From the NCBI RefSeq assembly GCF_024220175.1, contig NZ_CP098502.1:124001-188000 (forward strand): DNA of 64,000 nucleotides, given 5' to 3'. Below are positions 1-8,259 of this stretch, one piece after another (the first letter of the stretch is position 1; each line of letters starts with the position of its first letter). The DNA is from Paraconexibacter antarcticus. GTDB lineage: Bacteria > Actinomycetota > Thermoleophilia > Solirubrobacterales > Solirubrobacteraceae. A program made the translations under genes and the position numbers. The notes beneath the pieces were generated by a model, which ran no database searches, had not been told where the DNA came from, and saw nothing but the letters and a program-made list of their open reading frames with translations.

Positions 1-1
1 C

Positions 2-355
2 CGGGCGCGAGCCGCGCCCAAGCCGTGCGTCGTCCCGAAGGTCAGGGGGCTCAAGAGCGCCGCGTCGGCGGGCGGGGTCCTGCGGCGCGCCGGCTGCCGC
101 CGCGGGCGGACGCTGACGGTCTACTCCAGGCCGAGGCTCGTGCGGAAGGGCCGCAAGCTCGTCCGCGTCGTCGTCCGGCGCTTCACGGTCCTCGGCTCCA
201 AGCAGCGGCAGGGCCGCCGTCTGCCCGCGGGCACGAAGGTCGACCTCATCGTCCAGGGCCGCAGGCCGCGGACGGCGGCCGACCGGAAGGCCGCCGCCAA
301 GCAGCAGGCCGCGGCGAGGAAGCCGCCGCTGCCGGTGTACCACCCGGGGGCGTGA
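2..355 (+). CDS. C-terminal part of a PASTA-domain protein (5' end outside window)
   Basis: The frame is open from the window edge to the TGA at 353-355, so only the C-terminal ~117 residues are seen. They read CVVPKVRGL near the start and LPAGTKVDLIVQGRR later, the pattern of a PASTA repeat (conserved VP..G, then a late GT.V...V strand). PASTA domains bind muropeptides and beta-lactams and occur at the ends of Ser/Thr kinases, penicillin-binding proteins and other surface proteins. The tail is rich in Arg, Lys and Ala. What lies upstream (kinase, PBP or secreted protein) cannot be told. An internal ATG at 140 would split the PASTA fold and is unlikely to be the start. Confidence 0.65.
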   Translation, partial: RARAAPKPCVVPKVRGLKSAASAGGVLRRAGCRRGRTLTVYSRPRLVRKGRKLVRVVVRRFTVLGSKQRQGRRLPAGTKVDLIVQGRRPRTAADRKAAAKQQAAARKPPLPVYHPGA

Positions 356-370
356 CGTGACCCCGCGGCG

Positions 371-396
371 GGGAGGACGACGCCGTCGTCCCTCCC
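371..396. terminator. Hairpin between converging genes
   Basis: The arms gggaggacgac (371-381) and gtcgtccctccc (385-396) pair with one bulged base and a 3-base loop. The hairpin lies between the converging PASTA gene and ppa, so it could end transcripts from both sides. There is no T-run. Confidence 0.5.
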
Positions 397-428
397 GGGC
401 CGCACCCGGACGCAGCCCGGTGTCCGGC

Positions 429-932
429 TCAGTGCTGGGCGGCCTGCGTGGCGGCCCAGCGCTCGCGGGCCTCCTCGATGACCTCGAGCGCCTCGGCCTT
501 GTCGTACCAGCCGTCGACGATGACCTCCTTGCCCTCCGGCTGCTTGTAGATCGCGAAGAAGTGCGCGATCTCGCGGGTGAGGGAGCTCGGCAGGTCCTCG
601 AGCGAATCGATGTGGTTCCAGTTCGGATCCTCGAGCGGGACGCACAGCACCTTGTCGTCCACGCCCTTGTCGTCGCTCATCTTGAAGAGGGCGATGACCT
701 TCACCGGGATGATGCAGCCCGGGAACGTCGGCTCCGACACGCAGACCATCGCGTCGAGCGGGTCGCCGTCCTCCCCGTGGGTGTCCGGGATGAAGCCGTA
801 GTCGGTCGGGTAGACGACCGAGGAGAAGAGGAAGCGGTCGAGCTTGATCGCCTGCAGGTCCTCATCCCACTCGTACTTGTTGCGGCTCCCCTTGGGAATC
901 TCGACCAGGCAGAGCGTCGGTTCTTCGGACAT
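429..932 (-). CDS. ppa: Inorganic pyrophosphatase, family I
   Basis: Soluble family I pyrophosphatase of 167 residues, a normal bacterial length. It hydrolyses pyrophosphate to two phosphates and so pulls biosynthetic reactions forward in the cytoplasm. The N-terminal EIPKGSRNKYE, the YPTDYGFIP strand and the metal-binding DGDPLDAMV signature (D.DP.D) are all present, as is a later D residue cluster (KMSDDKGVDDK). It is transcribed divergently from tkt across a 99-base gap. A TAGCCT hexamer lies 6 bases before the ATG, so the message is probably leaderless. Confidence 0.96.
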   Translation of the reverse strand: MSEEPTLCLVEIPKGSRNKYEWDEDLQAIKLDRFLFSSVVYPTDYGFIPDTHGEDGDPLDAMVCVSEPTFPGCIIPVKVIALFKMSDDKGVDDKVLCVPLEDPNWNHIDSLEDLPSSLTREIAHFFAIYKQPEGKEVIVDGWYDKAEALEVIEEARERWAATQAAQH

Positions 933-938
933 GGGGGC

Positions 939-944
939 AGGCTA
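939..944 (-). promoter_or_regulatory. -10 hexamer of ppa
   Basis: TAGCCT on the minus strand, 6 bases from the ppa ATG, preceded by GGG. This predicts a leaderless transcript. Confidence 0.55.
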
Positions 945-1016
945 CCCGAGGCGGGTTCCCCGATGTCCCGCGAACCGTCATCACGGCGGGCGCACGGGCC
1001 CGGTGCGGTGTCTGGG

Positions 1017-1022
1017 TAGTCT
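1017..1022 (+). promoter_or_regulatory. -10 hexamer of tkt
   Basis: TAGTCT, 9 bases before the tkt ATG and preceded by GGG. No recognisable -35. Confidence 0.55.
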
Positions 1023-1031
1023 GCGGGGTCC

Positions 1032-3032
1032 ATGACCGACTCGATCGACCAGCTCTGCATCGACACGATCCGCGCGCTCAGCATGGACGCGATCCAGAAG
1101 GCGAACTCCGGCCACCCGGGCCTGCCGCTCGGCATGGCGCCCGCCGCCTTCGTCCTCTATGCCGACGTGATGAAGCACGACCCCGCCGACGTGGACTGGC
1201 AGGACCGCGACCGGTTCGTGCTCTCCGCGGGCCACGGCTCGATGCTCCTGTACAGCGCGCTGCACCTCGCGGGCTACGACCTGTCGATGGACGACATCAA
1301 GTCGTTCCGCCAGTGGGACTCCCGCACCCCGGGCCACCCCGAGCGCGAGCATCACGACGGCGGCTGGCGCACGCCCGGCGTCGAGGTGACGACCGGCCCG
1401 CTCGGTCAGGGCTTCGCGAACGGCGTCGGCATGGCGATCGCCGAGCAGCACCTGCGGCACACGTTCGGCGAGGAGGTCCAGGACCACCACGTCTTCGCGA
1501 TCGTCTCCGACGGCGACCTCATGGAGGGCATCGCCTCCGAGGCGGCGTCGCTCGCCGGCCAGCTCGGGCTCGGCAAGCTCGTCTACCTCTACGACGACAA
1601 CGACATCTCGCTCGACGGCCCGACGTCGCTGAGCTTCGACGGCGAGGATGTCTCGGCGCGCTTCGAGGCGTACGGCTGGCACGTCCTCGAGGTCGGCGAC
1701 GCGAACGACGTCGCCGCGCTGCGCGAGGCGATCGCCGCCGGCAAGGCGGAGACCGGGCGCCCGACGCTCATCCACGTGAAGTCGATCATCGGCTACCCGT
1801 CGCCGAACAAGCAGGGCACGAGCGGCGCGCACGGCTCGCCGCTCGGCGACGAGGAGGTCCGCCTCACGAAGGAGGCGATGGGCTGGGACCCGGACAAGAC
1901 GTTCTTCGTGCCCGAGGGGGTCTACGAGCGCTTCCAGGCCGGCGCGCGCAAGGGCGCCGAGAAGCGCTCCGCCTGGCAGGGCCGGCTCGACACGCTCAAG
2001 GGCGACGCGGCGAAGGCCGAGCTGTGGGACAAGGCCTGGGTCGGTGAGGCGCTGCCCGGCGTCGGCGAGGCCCTGGCGCCCGGGAAGATCGACTGGGGCA
2101 AGCCCGCCCTGGCGACCCGCGCGGCGGGCAAGATGGCGATGGCCGCCTTCGACTCCTTCGTCCCGACGATGGTCGGCGGCGCGGCGGACCTCACCGCCTC
2201 GACGAACACGATCTTCCCCGGCGGCGACGACGAGCGCCTCACGCGCGACCACGTCGGCCGCAACGTCTTCTTCGGCGTGCGCGAGCACGCGATGGGCGGC
2301 ATCGTGAACGGCATGGCCTGCCACGGCGGCATCGTCCGCCCGTACGGCTCGACGTTCCTGCAGTTCGCCGACTACATGCGCGGGTCGATCCGCCTGAGCG
2401 CGCTCATGCAGCTGAAGGTCGCCTGGGTCTACACGCACGACTCGGTCGCCCTCGGGGAGGACGGCCCGACCCACCAGCCGGTCGAGCACCTCGCCGGGCT
2501 GCGCGCCATCCCGGGCCTGACGGTCATCCGGCCGGCCGACCCGCTGGAGACGGCGGAGGCGTGGCGCGTCGTCCTGGAGGAGCTCCCCGGCCCCGCGGTG
2601 CTCGTCCTCAGCCGCCAGAACCTGCCCGTCATGGAGGGCGCGCCCGTCGACCGCCTCGGCCAGGGCGCCTACGTCGTGCGCACGACCGAGGAGCCGCCGC
2701 AGGCCGTCATCGTCGCGACCGGCTCGGAGGTGCACACCGCGCTCGAGGCCGCCGACCTGCTCGCCGCCGACGGGCTGCACGCCCAGGTCGTCTCGATGCC
2801 CTCGTGGGAGCTCTTCGACGCGCAGGACGACGGCTACAAGCAGTCCGTCCTCCCGCTCGGCGTCCCGAAGGTCTCCGTCGAGGCGGGCATCTCGATGGGC
2901 TGGGCGCAGTACGTCGACGCGAGCGTCTCGATCGAGCGCTTCGGCGCGAGCGCGCCCGGCGACGAGGTCCTCGAGCGCCTCGGCATCTCCGCGGCGGCGA
3001 CGGCGGCGAAGGTCAAGGAGCTCATCGGTTGA
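1032..3032 (+). CDS. tkt: Transketolase
   Basis: Thiamine-diphosphate enzyme of the pentose phosphate and Calvin-type carbon rearrangements. It transfers two-carbon ketol units between sugar phosphates. The 666 residues match the full-length family. Visible signatures include SGHPGLPLG near the N-terminus, the TPP-binding GDGDLMEG...DDN motif around residues 157-187, and the central pyrimidine-domain catalytic glutamate region [13 protein letters not shown], followed by [16 protein letters not shown]. The start is fixed by the N-terminal [20 protein letters not shown] and a -10 hexamer just upstream. The stop overlaps the TTG start of the DUF952 gene (TTGA), so the two are probably translated together. 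Confidence 0.97.
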   Translation: MTDSIDQLCIDTIRALSMDAIQKANSGHPGLPLGMAPAAFVLYADVMKHDPADVDWQDRDRFVLSAGHGSMLLYSALHLAGYDLSMDDIKSFRQWDSRTPGHPEREHHDGGWRTPGVEVTTGPLGQGFANGVGMAIAEQHLRHTFGEEVQDHHVFAIVSDGDLMEGIASEAASLAGQLGLGKLVYLYDDNDISLDGPTSLSFDGEDVSARFEAYGWHVLEVGDANDVAALREAIAAGKAETGRPTLIHVKSIIGYPSPNKQGTSGAHGSPLGDEEVRLTKEAMGWDPDKTFFVPEGVYERFQAGARKGAEKRSAWQGRLDTLKGDAAKAELWDKAWVGEALPGVGEALAPGKIDWGKPALATRAAGKMAMAAFDSFVPTMVGGAADLTASTNTIFPGGDDERLTRDHVGRNVFFGVREHAMGGIVNGMACHGGIVRPYGSTFLQFADYMRGSIRLSALMQLKVAWVYTHDSVALGEDGPTHQPVEHLAGLRAIPGLTVIRPADPLETAEAWRVVLEELPGPAVLVLSRQNLPVMEGAPVDRLGQGAYVVRTTEEPPQAVIVATGSEVHTALEAADLLAADGLHAQVVSMPSWELFDAQDDGYKQSVLPLGVPKVSVEAGISMGWAQYVDASVSIERFGASAPGDEVLERLGISAAATAAKVKELIG

Positions 3033-3376
3033 CCGGCGCCGTCGATCGCCCCGCGCCGTTCGGGGACGACGACGAGGACGACGTCCTCCACGTGACGAGC
3101 ACGGGGGCGTGGGACGACGCCCAGGAGTCCGGGGTCTACGCGATCCCGGACGGCGCGCCGTTCATCCACCTCTGCCGGCCGTGGCAGCTCGCCGGCGTCG
3201 TCGAGCGGTTCTACCCGCCGCCGCACGGCGACCTGCTCGTCCTCACGGTCGAGCCGGACGACCTGCGGATCGTCGTCGAGCCCGCGGCGGACGGGGCGGG
3301 CGACTTCCCGCACCTCTACGGCACGCTGCCGGTCGACAACGTCTCCGACGTGCGCCCGCTCGGCGCCGTCCTCTAG
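3029..3376 (+). CDS. DUF952 family protein
   Basis: A 115-residue protein of the DUF952 family, whose function is unknown. The family pattern is visible: a short strand and helix ([10 protein letters not shown]...SGVYAIP), the [10 protein letters not shown] segment (normally GFIHcS...Q), and a C-terminal [16 protein letters not shown]. The TTG at 3029 overlaps the tkt stop by four bases, typical of coupled genes. A GTG at 3092 would start inside the first strand and is less attractive. Its stop overlaps the stop of the facing hydrolase (CTAG at 3373-3376). Confidence 0.8.
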   Translation: MTGAVDRPAPFGDDDEDDVLHVTSTGAWDDAQESGVYAIPDGAPFIHLCRPWQLAGVVERFYPPPHGDLLVLTVEPDDLRIVVEPAADGAGDFPHLYGTLPVDNVSDVRPLGAVL

Positions 3377-4956
3377 CGGGCGCGCGTCGCCGGCACCGCG
3401 GGCGCCGGCACCGGCGCCCCGGGCCGCAGCAGCGGCAGCAGGACGCGGGCGCCCGGGCCGACGGTGACGTGGATGGCCGCGGGCTCGCGGACCCAGGCGA
3501 TGACGTCCTCCGCGGTGAGGCGGTCGAGCGCGAACTGGAAGGCCTTCGACTGGTCGGCGGAGACGTACCTGCGCAGGATGTCGAAGGTGAAGCCCGTCGT
3601 GTGGAGCGAGTAGGCGTGCGTCGCCTCGATGTTCGTCGCGGCGAGCTGAGCCTGGTACTGCCGGTCGCGCACCGTGCTCGTGACGATGAGCGGCGCGGCG
3701 GCGGAGATGCCCTGGGCGGCGGCGCCGAGGTAGAGGAGCGTCGCGAGCGCCTCGGGCCGCAGCGCGCGGTACAGGCGGCGGGTCTGGTGGACCTTCGGGG
3801 CGAGCTCGCCCATCGTCGTCGAGATCTGCAGGCCGTAGCGCTGCAGCAGGGCGGGGTCCAGGCGGCGCAGGGCGCCCGCCGCCTCGGCCCGCCCGACTGC
3901 GAACGGGTCCGGGAACTCCGGCACCGAGCCCTCCGGGCGCAGCACCTCCTCGGCCGACGCCTTGTGCAGCATCCGCACCGCCCGCGAGGCGAGCCTGATC
4001 GGGTCGCTGCGGAAGCGGCGCATGATGTCCTCGGCCGCCCGCACGCGCCACAGGTACGTGGAGGAGTCGTCCCCGAGGCCCGTGAGGAAGGCGTAGGCGC
4101 GCGCGTGGCTCACCGGCGAGCTCGCGAAGTAGAGCTCGGCGTAGGGGACCGTCGTGTCGCCGAAGCGCGAGAGCGCGGTCTGGAGGTTGCCGATCCCCAT
4201 GTGGTAGCTCGCGACGGCGAGGTCGTCGCGGTCCGCGTTCCCGGAGAAGGCCTTGCGGGCGATGTTCAGGTAGCGGACGGTCGCGGCGAGCGCCTTCGCG
4301 GGGTCGAAGCGCTCGTCGACCTTCCGCCGCTGCGCCTGGCGGGCGGCGACCCGGCGGCCGCGGGCGATGCCGCGCGTGAGCCGCTCGGACGCGCCGACGT
4401 CGACCTTCAGGCCGAGGAGGCCGGTCCCCGTCTGCGCGAGGATCTGCGTGAGCCCGGCCGCGCCGCTGAGGTCGCGGGGGTTCGCCACCGCGTCCGGGCG
4501 CCCGGCGCTCTCGAGGAAGACGATGCCCTCGAGCACGTCGGGGTCCACGCCGCCCTTCGCCGCCGCCCGCTCGATGAGCGGGCGCAGCGCCGCGACGCGC
4601 TCGGCGGTGACGACCGCGCCCCCGGGCGACTTGACGTAGAGGACGTGCGCGAGCCCCGCGGCGGCCTGCGCCTCGCGGTCCGCGCGCACCGCCGGCGTGT
4701 AGCGCAGCGGGTCGACGCCCGCGCCGGGCGCCGAGCCGGGGAGGAGCGCCCGCGGGTCGCGCCCGCCGGCCTTCGCGGGGCCGGAGCCGCCGCCGGAGGA
4801 GTGCAGCAGGAGCGCCGCGCCGGCCGCCCCGGCGAAGACGGCGAGGAGCAGCAGCAGCCCGGCGCGCGCCCGGCGGCGCCGGAGCTCGGCAGGAGGGACG
4901 CGGGGGCCGCCGCGGCGGGGGCGGCCGCGTCTCGGCGGGCGGGCGGGGGCGGCCAT
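3373..4956 (-). CDS. Lytic transglycosylase with C-terminal M15-like peptidase domain
   Basis: Predicted cell-wall hydrolase of 527 residues. The N-terminus is Arg-rich and followed by one hydrophobic segment (about residues 28-50), so it is probably membrane-anchored with the rest outside. An SLT-type transglycosylase domain follows: VFLESAGRP carries the likely catalytic Glu149, then SGAAGLTQIL and a later ASYHMGIGNLQ. The C-terminal domain has SLHTTGFTFDI with H452 and D459 in the HxxGxxxD spacing of M15/VanY-type zinc peptidases, and a candidate third ligand H496 in AIHVTVG. It resembles DUF5715-type domains. I infer that one chain could cut both glycan and peptide bonds. The ATG at 4956 is chosen because it directly precedes the basic/hydrophobic anchor; longer in-frame starts run into the divergent acetyltransferase. 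Confidence 0.8.
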   Translation of the reverse strand: MAAPARPPRRGRPRRGGPRVPPAELRRRRARAGLLLLLAVFAGAAGAALLLHSSGGGSGPAKAGGRDPRALLPGSAPGAGVDPLRYTPAVRADREAQAAAGLAHVLYVKSPGGAVVTAERVAALRPLIERAAAKGGVDPDVLEGIVFLESAGRPDAVANPRDLSGAAGLTQILAQTGTGLLGLKVDVGASERLTRGIARGRRVAARQAQRRKVDERFDPAKALAATVRYLNIARKAFSGNADRDDLAVASYHMGIGNLQTALSRFGDTTVPYAELYFASSPVSHARAYAFLTGLGDDSSTYLWRVRAAEDIMRRFRSDPIRLASRAVRMLHKASAEEVLRPEGSVPEFPDPFAVGRAEAAGALRRLDPALLQRYGLQISTTMGELAPKVHQTRRLYRALRPEALATLLYLGAAAQGISAAAPLIVTSTVRDRQYQAQLAATNIEATHAYSLHTTGFTFDILRRYVSADQSKAFQFALDRLTAEDVIAWVREPAAIHVTVGPGARVLLPLLRPGAPVPAPAVPATRAR

Positions 4957-5013
4957 CGGGCCCGCCAACCGTCCCACATCCAGGCGACCGGCGCTCCTGC
5001 GACCCTCCCGCGC

Positions 5014-5424
5014 GTGGTGGAGATCTCGACCGATCCGTCGCGCCTCGACGTCGACCTCGTGCACCGCTTCCTCAGCGAGGAGGCGTATTGGGCGATCGGC
5101 CGCCCGCGCGCCCTCACCGAGCGCGCCATCGCCCACTCGCTGTGCTTCGGTGCGTACGCTGACGACGGTGGGCAGGTCGCCTTCGCCCGGGTCGTGACCG
5201 ACCACGCGCTCTTCGCCTACCTCGCCGACGTCTTCGTCCTCGCCGCCGTCCGCGGCCGGGGGGTCGGCAAGCAGCTCGTCGGGGCGATCATGGCCCACGC
5301 GGACGTCCGCGCGGTGCGGCGCGTCCTGCTGGCGACGGACGACGCGCACGGCCTCTACGCGCAGTTCGGCTTCACGCCGCTCGCCGACGCCGAGGCCTGG
5401 ATGGGCATCCGCCGGACACCCTGA
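5014..5424 (+). CDS. GNAT family N-acetyltransferase
   Basis: A 136-residue acetyl-CoA-dependent acetyltransferase. It has an N-terminal strand-helix region (EISTDPSRLDVDLVHRFLSEEAYW), the central FVLAAVRGRGVGKQLV motif that binds the acetyl-CoA pyrophosphate (R/Q-x-x-G-x-G/A), and a C-terminal LYAQFGFTPL typical of single-domain GNATs. The sequence does not show the substrate. Two consecutive GTG codons at 5014 and 5017 are the start candidates; no ATG is available before the conserved fold. It is transcribed divergently from the transglycosylase and ends 3 bases before the converging GDPD gene. Confidence 0.85.
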   Translation: MVEISTDPSRLDVDLVHRFLSEEAYWAIGRPRALTERAIAHSLCFGAYADDGGQVAFARVVTDHALFAYLADVFVLAAVRGRGVGKQLVGAIMAHADVRAVRRVLLATDDAHGLYAQFGFTPLADAEAWMGIRRTP

Positions 5425-5427
5425 CGC

Positions 5428-6150
5428 TCAGCCATCGCGCAGGGCGAGGGCCCGGCCGGGCCGGTCGGTGATGACGGCGTCCAGGCGCGCGTCGGCGAGG
5501 AAGCGGCGCAGGGCGTCGTCGCGGTTCACCGTCCACACGAAGGCGCCGAGCCCGGCGGCGGTCGTCCGCTCCAGGGCGCCGAGCGAGGCGATGAGGAAGT
5601 GCATGCCGACCGCGTCGGCGCCGCACTCACGGGCCCGGGCGACGGGGGAGAGCTCGGAGAGGCGGGTGCGCAGCGGGTTCGGGCCCGGCCGGTCGGTGCC
5701 GACGAGCAGTCCGGCGCGGATGTCGGGCCGCGCCCGCTTGACGGTCGCGACGACCTCGTCGAGGAAGGAGGAGACGATGAGCCCGGCGTCGTCGGCTCCG
5801 TCGGCGGCGACGACCTCGAGCACGCGCTGGGTGTAGCCCGCCTCCTTGAGCTCGACGTCGAGCCCGATGCGGCCGCGGGCGAGCTCGACGACCTCCTCCA
5901 GGAGCGGGGGCGTGCGCCCCGTCGCCTCGCCGATCTCCGCGCGGGTGAGCGTGCCGACCGCCCGCCGACGGACCGTCGCGTCGTGGAAGGCGATGAGCTC
6001 GCCGTCGGTCGTGCGGCGCACGTCGAACTCGATCATGTCGGCGCCGTCCTCGATCGCCCCGGCGAACGCCTGGAGCGTGTTGTCGGGGTGCCCGTCGGAG
6101 GCGCCGCGGTGGGCGACGACGAGGGGACGGCGCTCGACGAGGCCGCTCAC
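5428..6150 (-). CDS. Glycerophosphodiester phosphodiesterase
   Basis: Hydrolyses glycerophosphodiesters to an alcohol and glycerol 3-phosphate. The 240-residue TIM barrel shows the family start VVAHRGASDGHPDNTLQAF (catalytic HRG and the metal-binding E/D pair in EDGADMIEFDV), then FHDATVRR with the second catalytic His, and the end strand FVWTVNRDDALRRFL leading to VITDRPG. No signal peptide is seen, so it is probably cytoplasmic. The GTG at 6150 overlaps the upstream hydrolase stop (GTGA), so the two genes form a coupled pair. Confidence 0.9.
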   Translation of the reverse strand: MSGLVERRPLVVAHRGASDGHPDNTLQAFAGAIEDGADMIEFDVRRTTDGELIAFHDATVRRRAVGTLTRAEIGEATGRTPPLLEEVVELARGRIGLDVELKEAGYTQRVLEVVAADGADDAGLIVSSFLDEVVATVKRARPDIRAGLLVGTDRPGPNPLRTRLSELSPVARARECGADAVGMHFLIASLGALERTTAAGLGAFVWTVNRDDALRRFLADARLDAVITDRPGRALALRDG

Positions 6151-6803
6151 GCCGGCCGGGCCCCGGGGAGGACGGAGCAAAGCCACGTGAGGACCGCGGC
6201 CGTGAGCGCGGCGCGGTCGCCCTTCAGCCCGTGGTCCCCGCGGATGCGGGCGAGCGTCACGCCGGGCGCGACGCCGTCCGGCACCATGCCGAAGCGGTCG
6301 GTCTCGCCCTGGACGACGAGCACCGGGCAGGCCGCGGCGGCCGCCTCGAGCTCCGGGCGGCGCGAGGGCCCGAGGGTCCCGTCCTTGCGGGCGTTCGGCG
6401 GCTGCAGCGGGAAGGCGAGCGCGAGGACGCCCGCGGCGCCGGCGGCGGCCGCCGTCCGGCAGGCGACGCGGGCGCCGCTCGAGCGGCCGCCACACACGAC
6501 CGGCAGCCCCGCGAGCGGTCCGGCGCGGAGCTGCCCGACGATCGGCAGCCAGGCGGCGTCGAGGGTCGCGGCCGGCGGCGCGTTCCGACGGCCCGCCACG
6601 CGGTAGGGCTGCTCGACGAGGGCGACGGTCACGCCCGCCGCGGTCGCGGCCGCCGTCACCGCCTGCAGGTCCGGCGCCGTGATCGACCCGCCGGCGCCGT
6701 GCCCGAGGACGAGCGCCCCGGCCGGCTCGCCCGCCGCCGCGTGCAGGTGGACGCGGGCCTCGCCGGGCGGGGTGGGCAGCGTCAGCGGGGCCACGCGTCC
6801 CAT
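6147..6803 (-). CDS. Alpha/beta hydrolase, TEX30/KANSL3-like family
   Basis: A 218-residue alpha/beta hydrolase. The oxyanion/early motif LVLGHGAGG, the nucleophile elbow VCGGRSSGARVA (Ser in GRSSG), a late VLVVQGETDRF strand with the acid residue, and GDHGLKGD carrying the catalytic His are all in place. This pattern matches the TEX30/KANSL3-like group, whose bacterial members are uncharacterised hydrolases sometimes annotated as dienelactone hydrolases. The ATG at 6803 is followed by a strand pattern with no signal peptide. It is first in a two-gene unit with the GDPD gene. The substrate is unknown. Confidence 0.82.
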   Translation of the reverse strand: MGRVAPLTLPTPPGEARVHLHAAAGEPAGALVLGHGAGGSITAPDLQAVTAAATAAGVTVALVEQPYRVAGRRNAPPAATLDAAWLPIVGQLRAGPLAGLPVVCGGRSSGARVACRTAAAAGAAGVLALAFPLQPPNARKDGTLGPSRRPELEAAAAACPVLVVQGETDRFGMVPDGVAPGVTLARIRGDHGLKGDRAALTAAVLTWLCSVLPGARPA

Positions 6804-6838
6804 TGTGACGCCCCGACCGCCTCCCACCCCCGCGCCGG

Positions 6839-6877
6839 CTGACAGCTGACGCAGGACAGGTCTGCGCCGGCTGTCAG
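6839..6877. repeat. Long hairpin in a divergent promoter region
   Basis: The arms ctgacagctgacgcag (6839-6854) and ctgcgccggctgtcag (6862-6877) pair over 16 positions with one G-T and one A-C exception, around the loop gacaggt. The hairpin lies between two divergent starts (6803 and 6921), so it is not a simple terminator. It could be an operator or a dispersed hairpin repeat. Confidence 0.6.
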
Positions 6878-6920
6878 TCGACGGGGCGGCCGGCGGACCC
6901 GGCGTGCGACCCTGTCGCCC

Positions 6921-7496
6921 GTGCCCGACCTCTGGCTCATCCGCCACGCCCCCGCCGCGGGGAACATCGGAGGGACGTTCATGGGACAGCTCGACGCCGA
7001 GCCGGACGCCGCGGGCCTCGAGCGGGCGGCGGCGCTCGCGGGGACGATCGCCGCGGACGTCGTCCTCACGAGCCCGCTGCGCCGCGCGGCGCTCACCGCC
7101 GCGGCGCTCTTCCCGGACCAGGCGCGGACCGAGGACGCCCGGCTCATGGAGCGCCACCTCGGCGCCTGGCAGGGGCGCGTAAGGACCGAGGTCGCGGCGG
7201 AGCGGCCCGAGGCGTTCACCGGCACGGGGACGCTCGACCTCCGCGTGACGCCGCCCGGCGGCGAGTCCTTCGCCGTGCTGCAGGCCCGCGTCGGGGCCGT
7301 CCTCGCCGAGGTTGCCGCCCGCCCCGACGGCACGACCGTCGCGCTCGTCGCACACAACGGCGTGCTGCGGACGGCGCGCGTCCTGCTCGGCCTGCTGGAC
7401 GTCGAGACGGCCTCGCGGACGGCCGAGCGCTTCGCCGAGCCCGACCGGGTGGCCGTGACCCCCGGTAGGCTCGGCCCGAGTGCCAGCGCTCCCTGA
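6921..7496 (+). CDS. Histidine phosphatase family protein
   Basis: A 191-residue phosphohistidine phosphatase (phosphoglycerate-mutase superfamily). The catalytic WLIRHAPAAGN (RH motif), LTSPLRRA, an acid residue region MERHLGAWQG and the second catalytic histidine in VALVAHNGVLR are all visible. Such enzymes dephosphorylate small metabolites through a phosphohistidine intermediate. The GTG start directly precedes the first strand PDLWLIRH. The gene overlaps the comA-like gene by 17 bases, which suggests linked expression. By position it could supply the phosphatase step after phosphosulfolactate synthesis, but that is inference. Confidence 0.87.
   Translation: MPDLWLIRHAPAAGNIGGTFMGQLDAEPDAAGLERAAALAGTIAADVVLTSPLRRAALTAAALFPDQARTEDARLMERHLGAWQGRVRTEVAAERPEAFTGTGTLDLRVTPPGGESFAVLQARVGAVLAEVAARPDGTTVALVAHNGVLRTARVLLGLLDVETASRTAERFAEPDRVAVTPGRLGPSASAP
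7466..7471 (+). promoter_or_regulatory. -10 hexamer of the comA-like gene
   Basis: TAGGCT lies inside the end of the phosphatase gene, 8 bases before the GTG at 7480. It suggests an extra leaderless promoter for the last two genes. Confidence 0.5.
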
Positions 7497-8259
7497 CGTC
7501 TTCCCGCTCCCCGGCCGCGCGCCCAAGCCGCGCGCCACGGGCCTCACCCATGTCCTGGACCAGGGCCTCGGCCCGGCCGAGGTCACGAGCCTCCTCGCCG
7601 TGGCGGGGCCGCACATCGACCTCGTCCGCCTCGGCTGGGGCTCCGCGTTCGTCACCGCGAACCTCCCGGAGAAGCTCGCCGCCTACCGCGAGGGCGGGGT
7701 CCCGGTCATGGTCGGCGGGACGATCACCGAGCTCGCGTGGCTCCACGGCCGCGTCGACGAGCTGCGCGCCTGGCTGCACGCGCACGCGATCGACCGGGTC
7801 GAGGTCTCCTCCGGCGTCGTCCCGATCCCGACCGAGGAGAAGCACGCGCTCATCACGCTCCTCGCGAAGGACTTCACCGTCTACGCCGAGGTGGGGGAGA
7901 AGGACAGCGACGCGATCCTCGCGCCCTACCGGTGGGTGCAGCTCATCCGCGAGGCGCTCGCCGCCGGCGCCGAGCTCGTCGTCTGCGAGGGCCGCGCGAC
8001 CGGCACCGCCGGCCTCTACCGCGCCGACGGCGAGGCGCGGACCGGCCTCATCGACGAGATCGTGCACGAGGTGCCGCTCGAGCAGCTCGTCTTCGAGGCG
8101 CCGCGCAAGGACCAGCAGTCGTGGCTCATCAACCGCTTCGGCGGCGGCGTGAACCTCGGCAACGTCCCGCCCTCCGAGGTCATCTCGCTCGAGTCGCTGC
8201 GACTCGGGCTGCGGGCCGACACGCTGCCGGGCTTCCACTCGCGGAAGACGTCGGCGTGA
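7480..8259 (+). CDS. Phosphosulfolactate synthase (ComA) family protein
   Basis: A 259-residue TIM-barrel protein of the ComA family. The founding member condenses phosphoenolpyruvate with sulfite to (2R)-phospho-3-sulfolactate, the first step toward coenzyme M in methanogens; bacterial and plant relatives have other or unknown roles. Characteristic stretches are HVLDQGLGPAEV, IDLVRLGWGSAFV, VMVGGTITELAW, VEVSSGVVPIP, VYAEVGEKDS and the ending LINRFGGGVNLGNVPPSEVISLESLR. The GTG start overlaps the phosphatase gene, and the stop overlaps the ATP-grasp gene start (GTGA). The family assignment is firm; the reaction in this organism is not proven by sequence. Confidence 0.85.
   Translation: MPALPDVFPLPGRAPKPRATGLTHVLDQGLGPAEVTSLLAVAGPHIDLVRLGWGSAFVTANLPEKLAAYREGGVPVMVGGTITELAWLHGRVDELRAWLHAHAIDRVEVSSGVVPIPTEEKHALITLLAKDFTVYAEVGEKDSDAILAPYRWVQLIREALAAGAELVVCEGRATGTAGLYRADGEARTGLIDEIVHEVPLEQLVFEAPRKDQQSWLINRFGGGVNLGNVPPSEVISLESLRLGLRADTLPGFHSRKTSA

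Noticed and set aside
981..2780. Long minus-strand open frame opposite tkt
   Set aside because: High GC keeps antisense frames open; the Arg/Val/Asp-rich translation shows no domain, and tkt is certain on the other strand.
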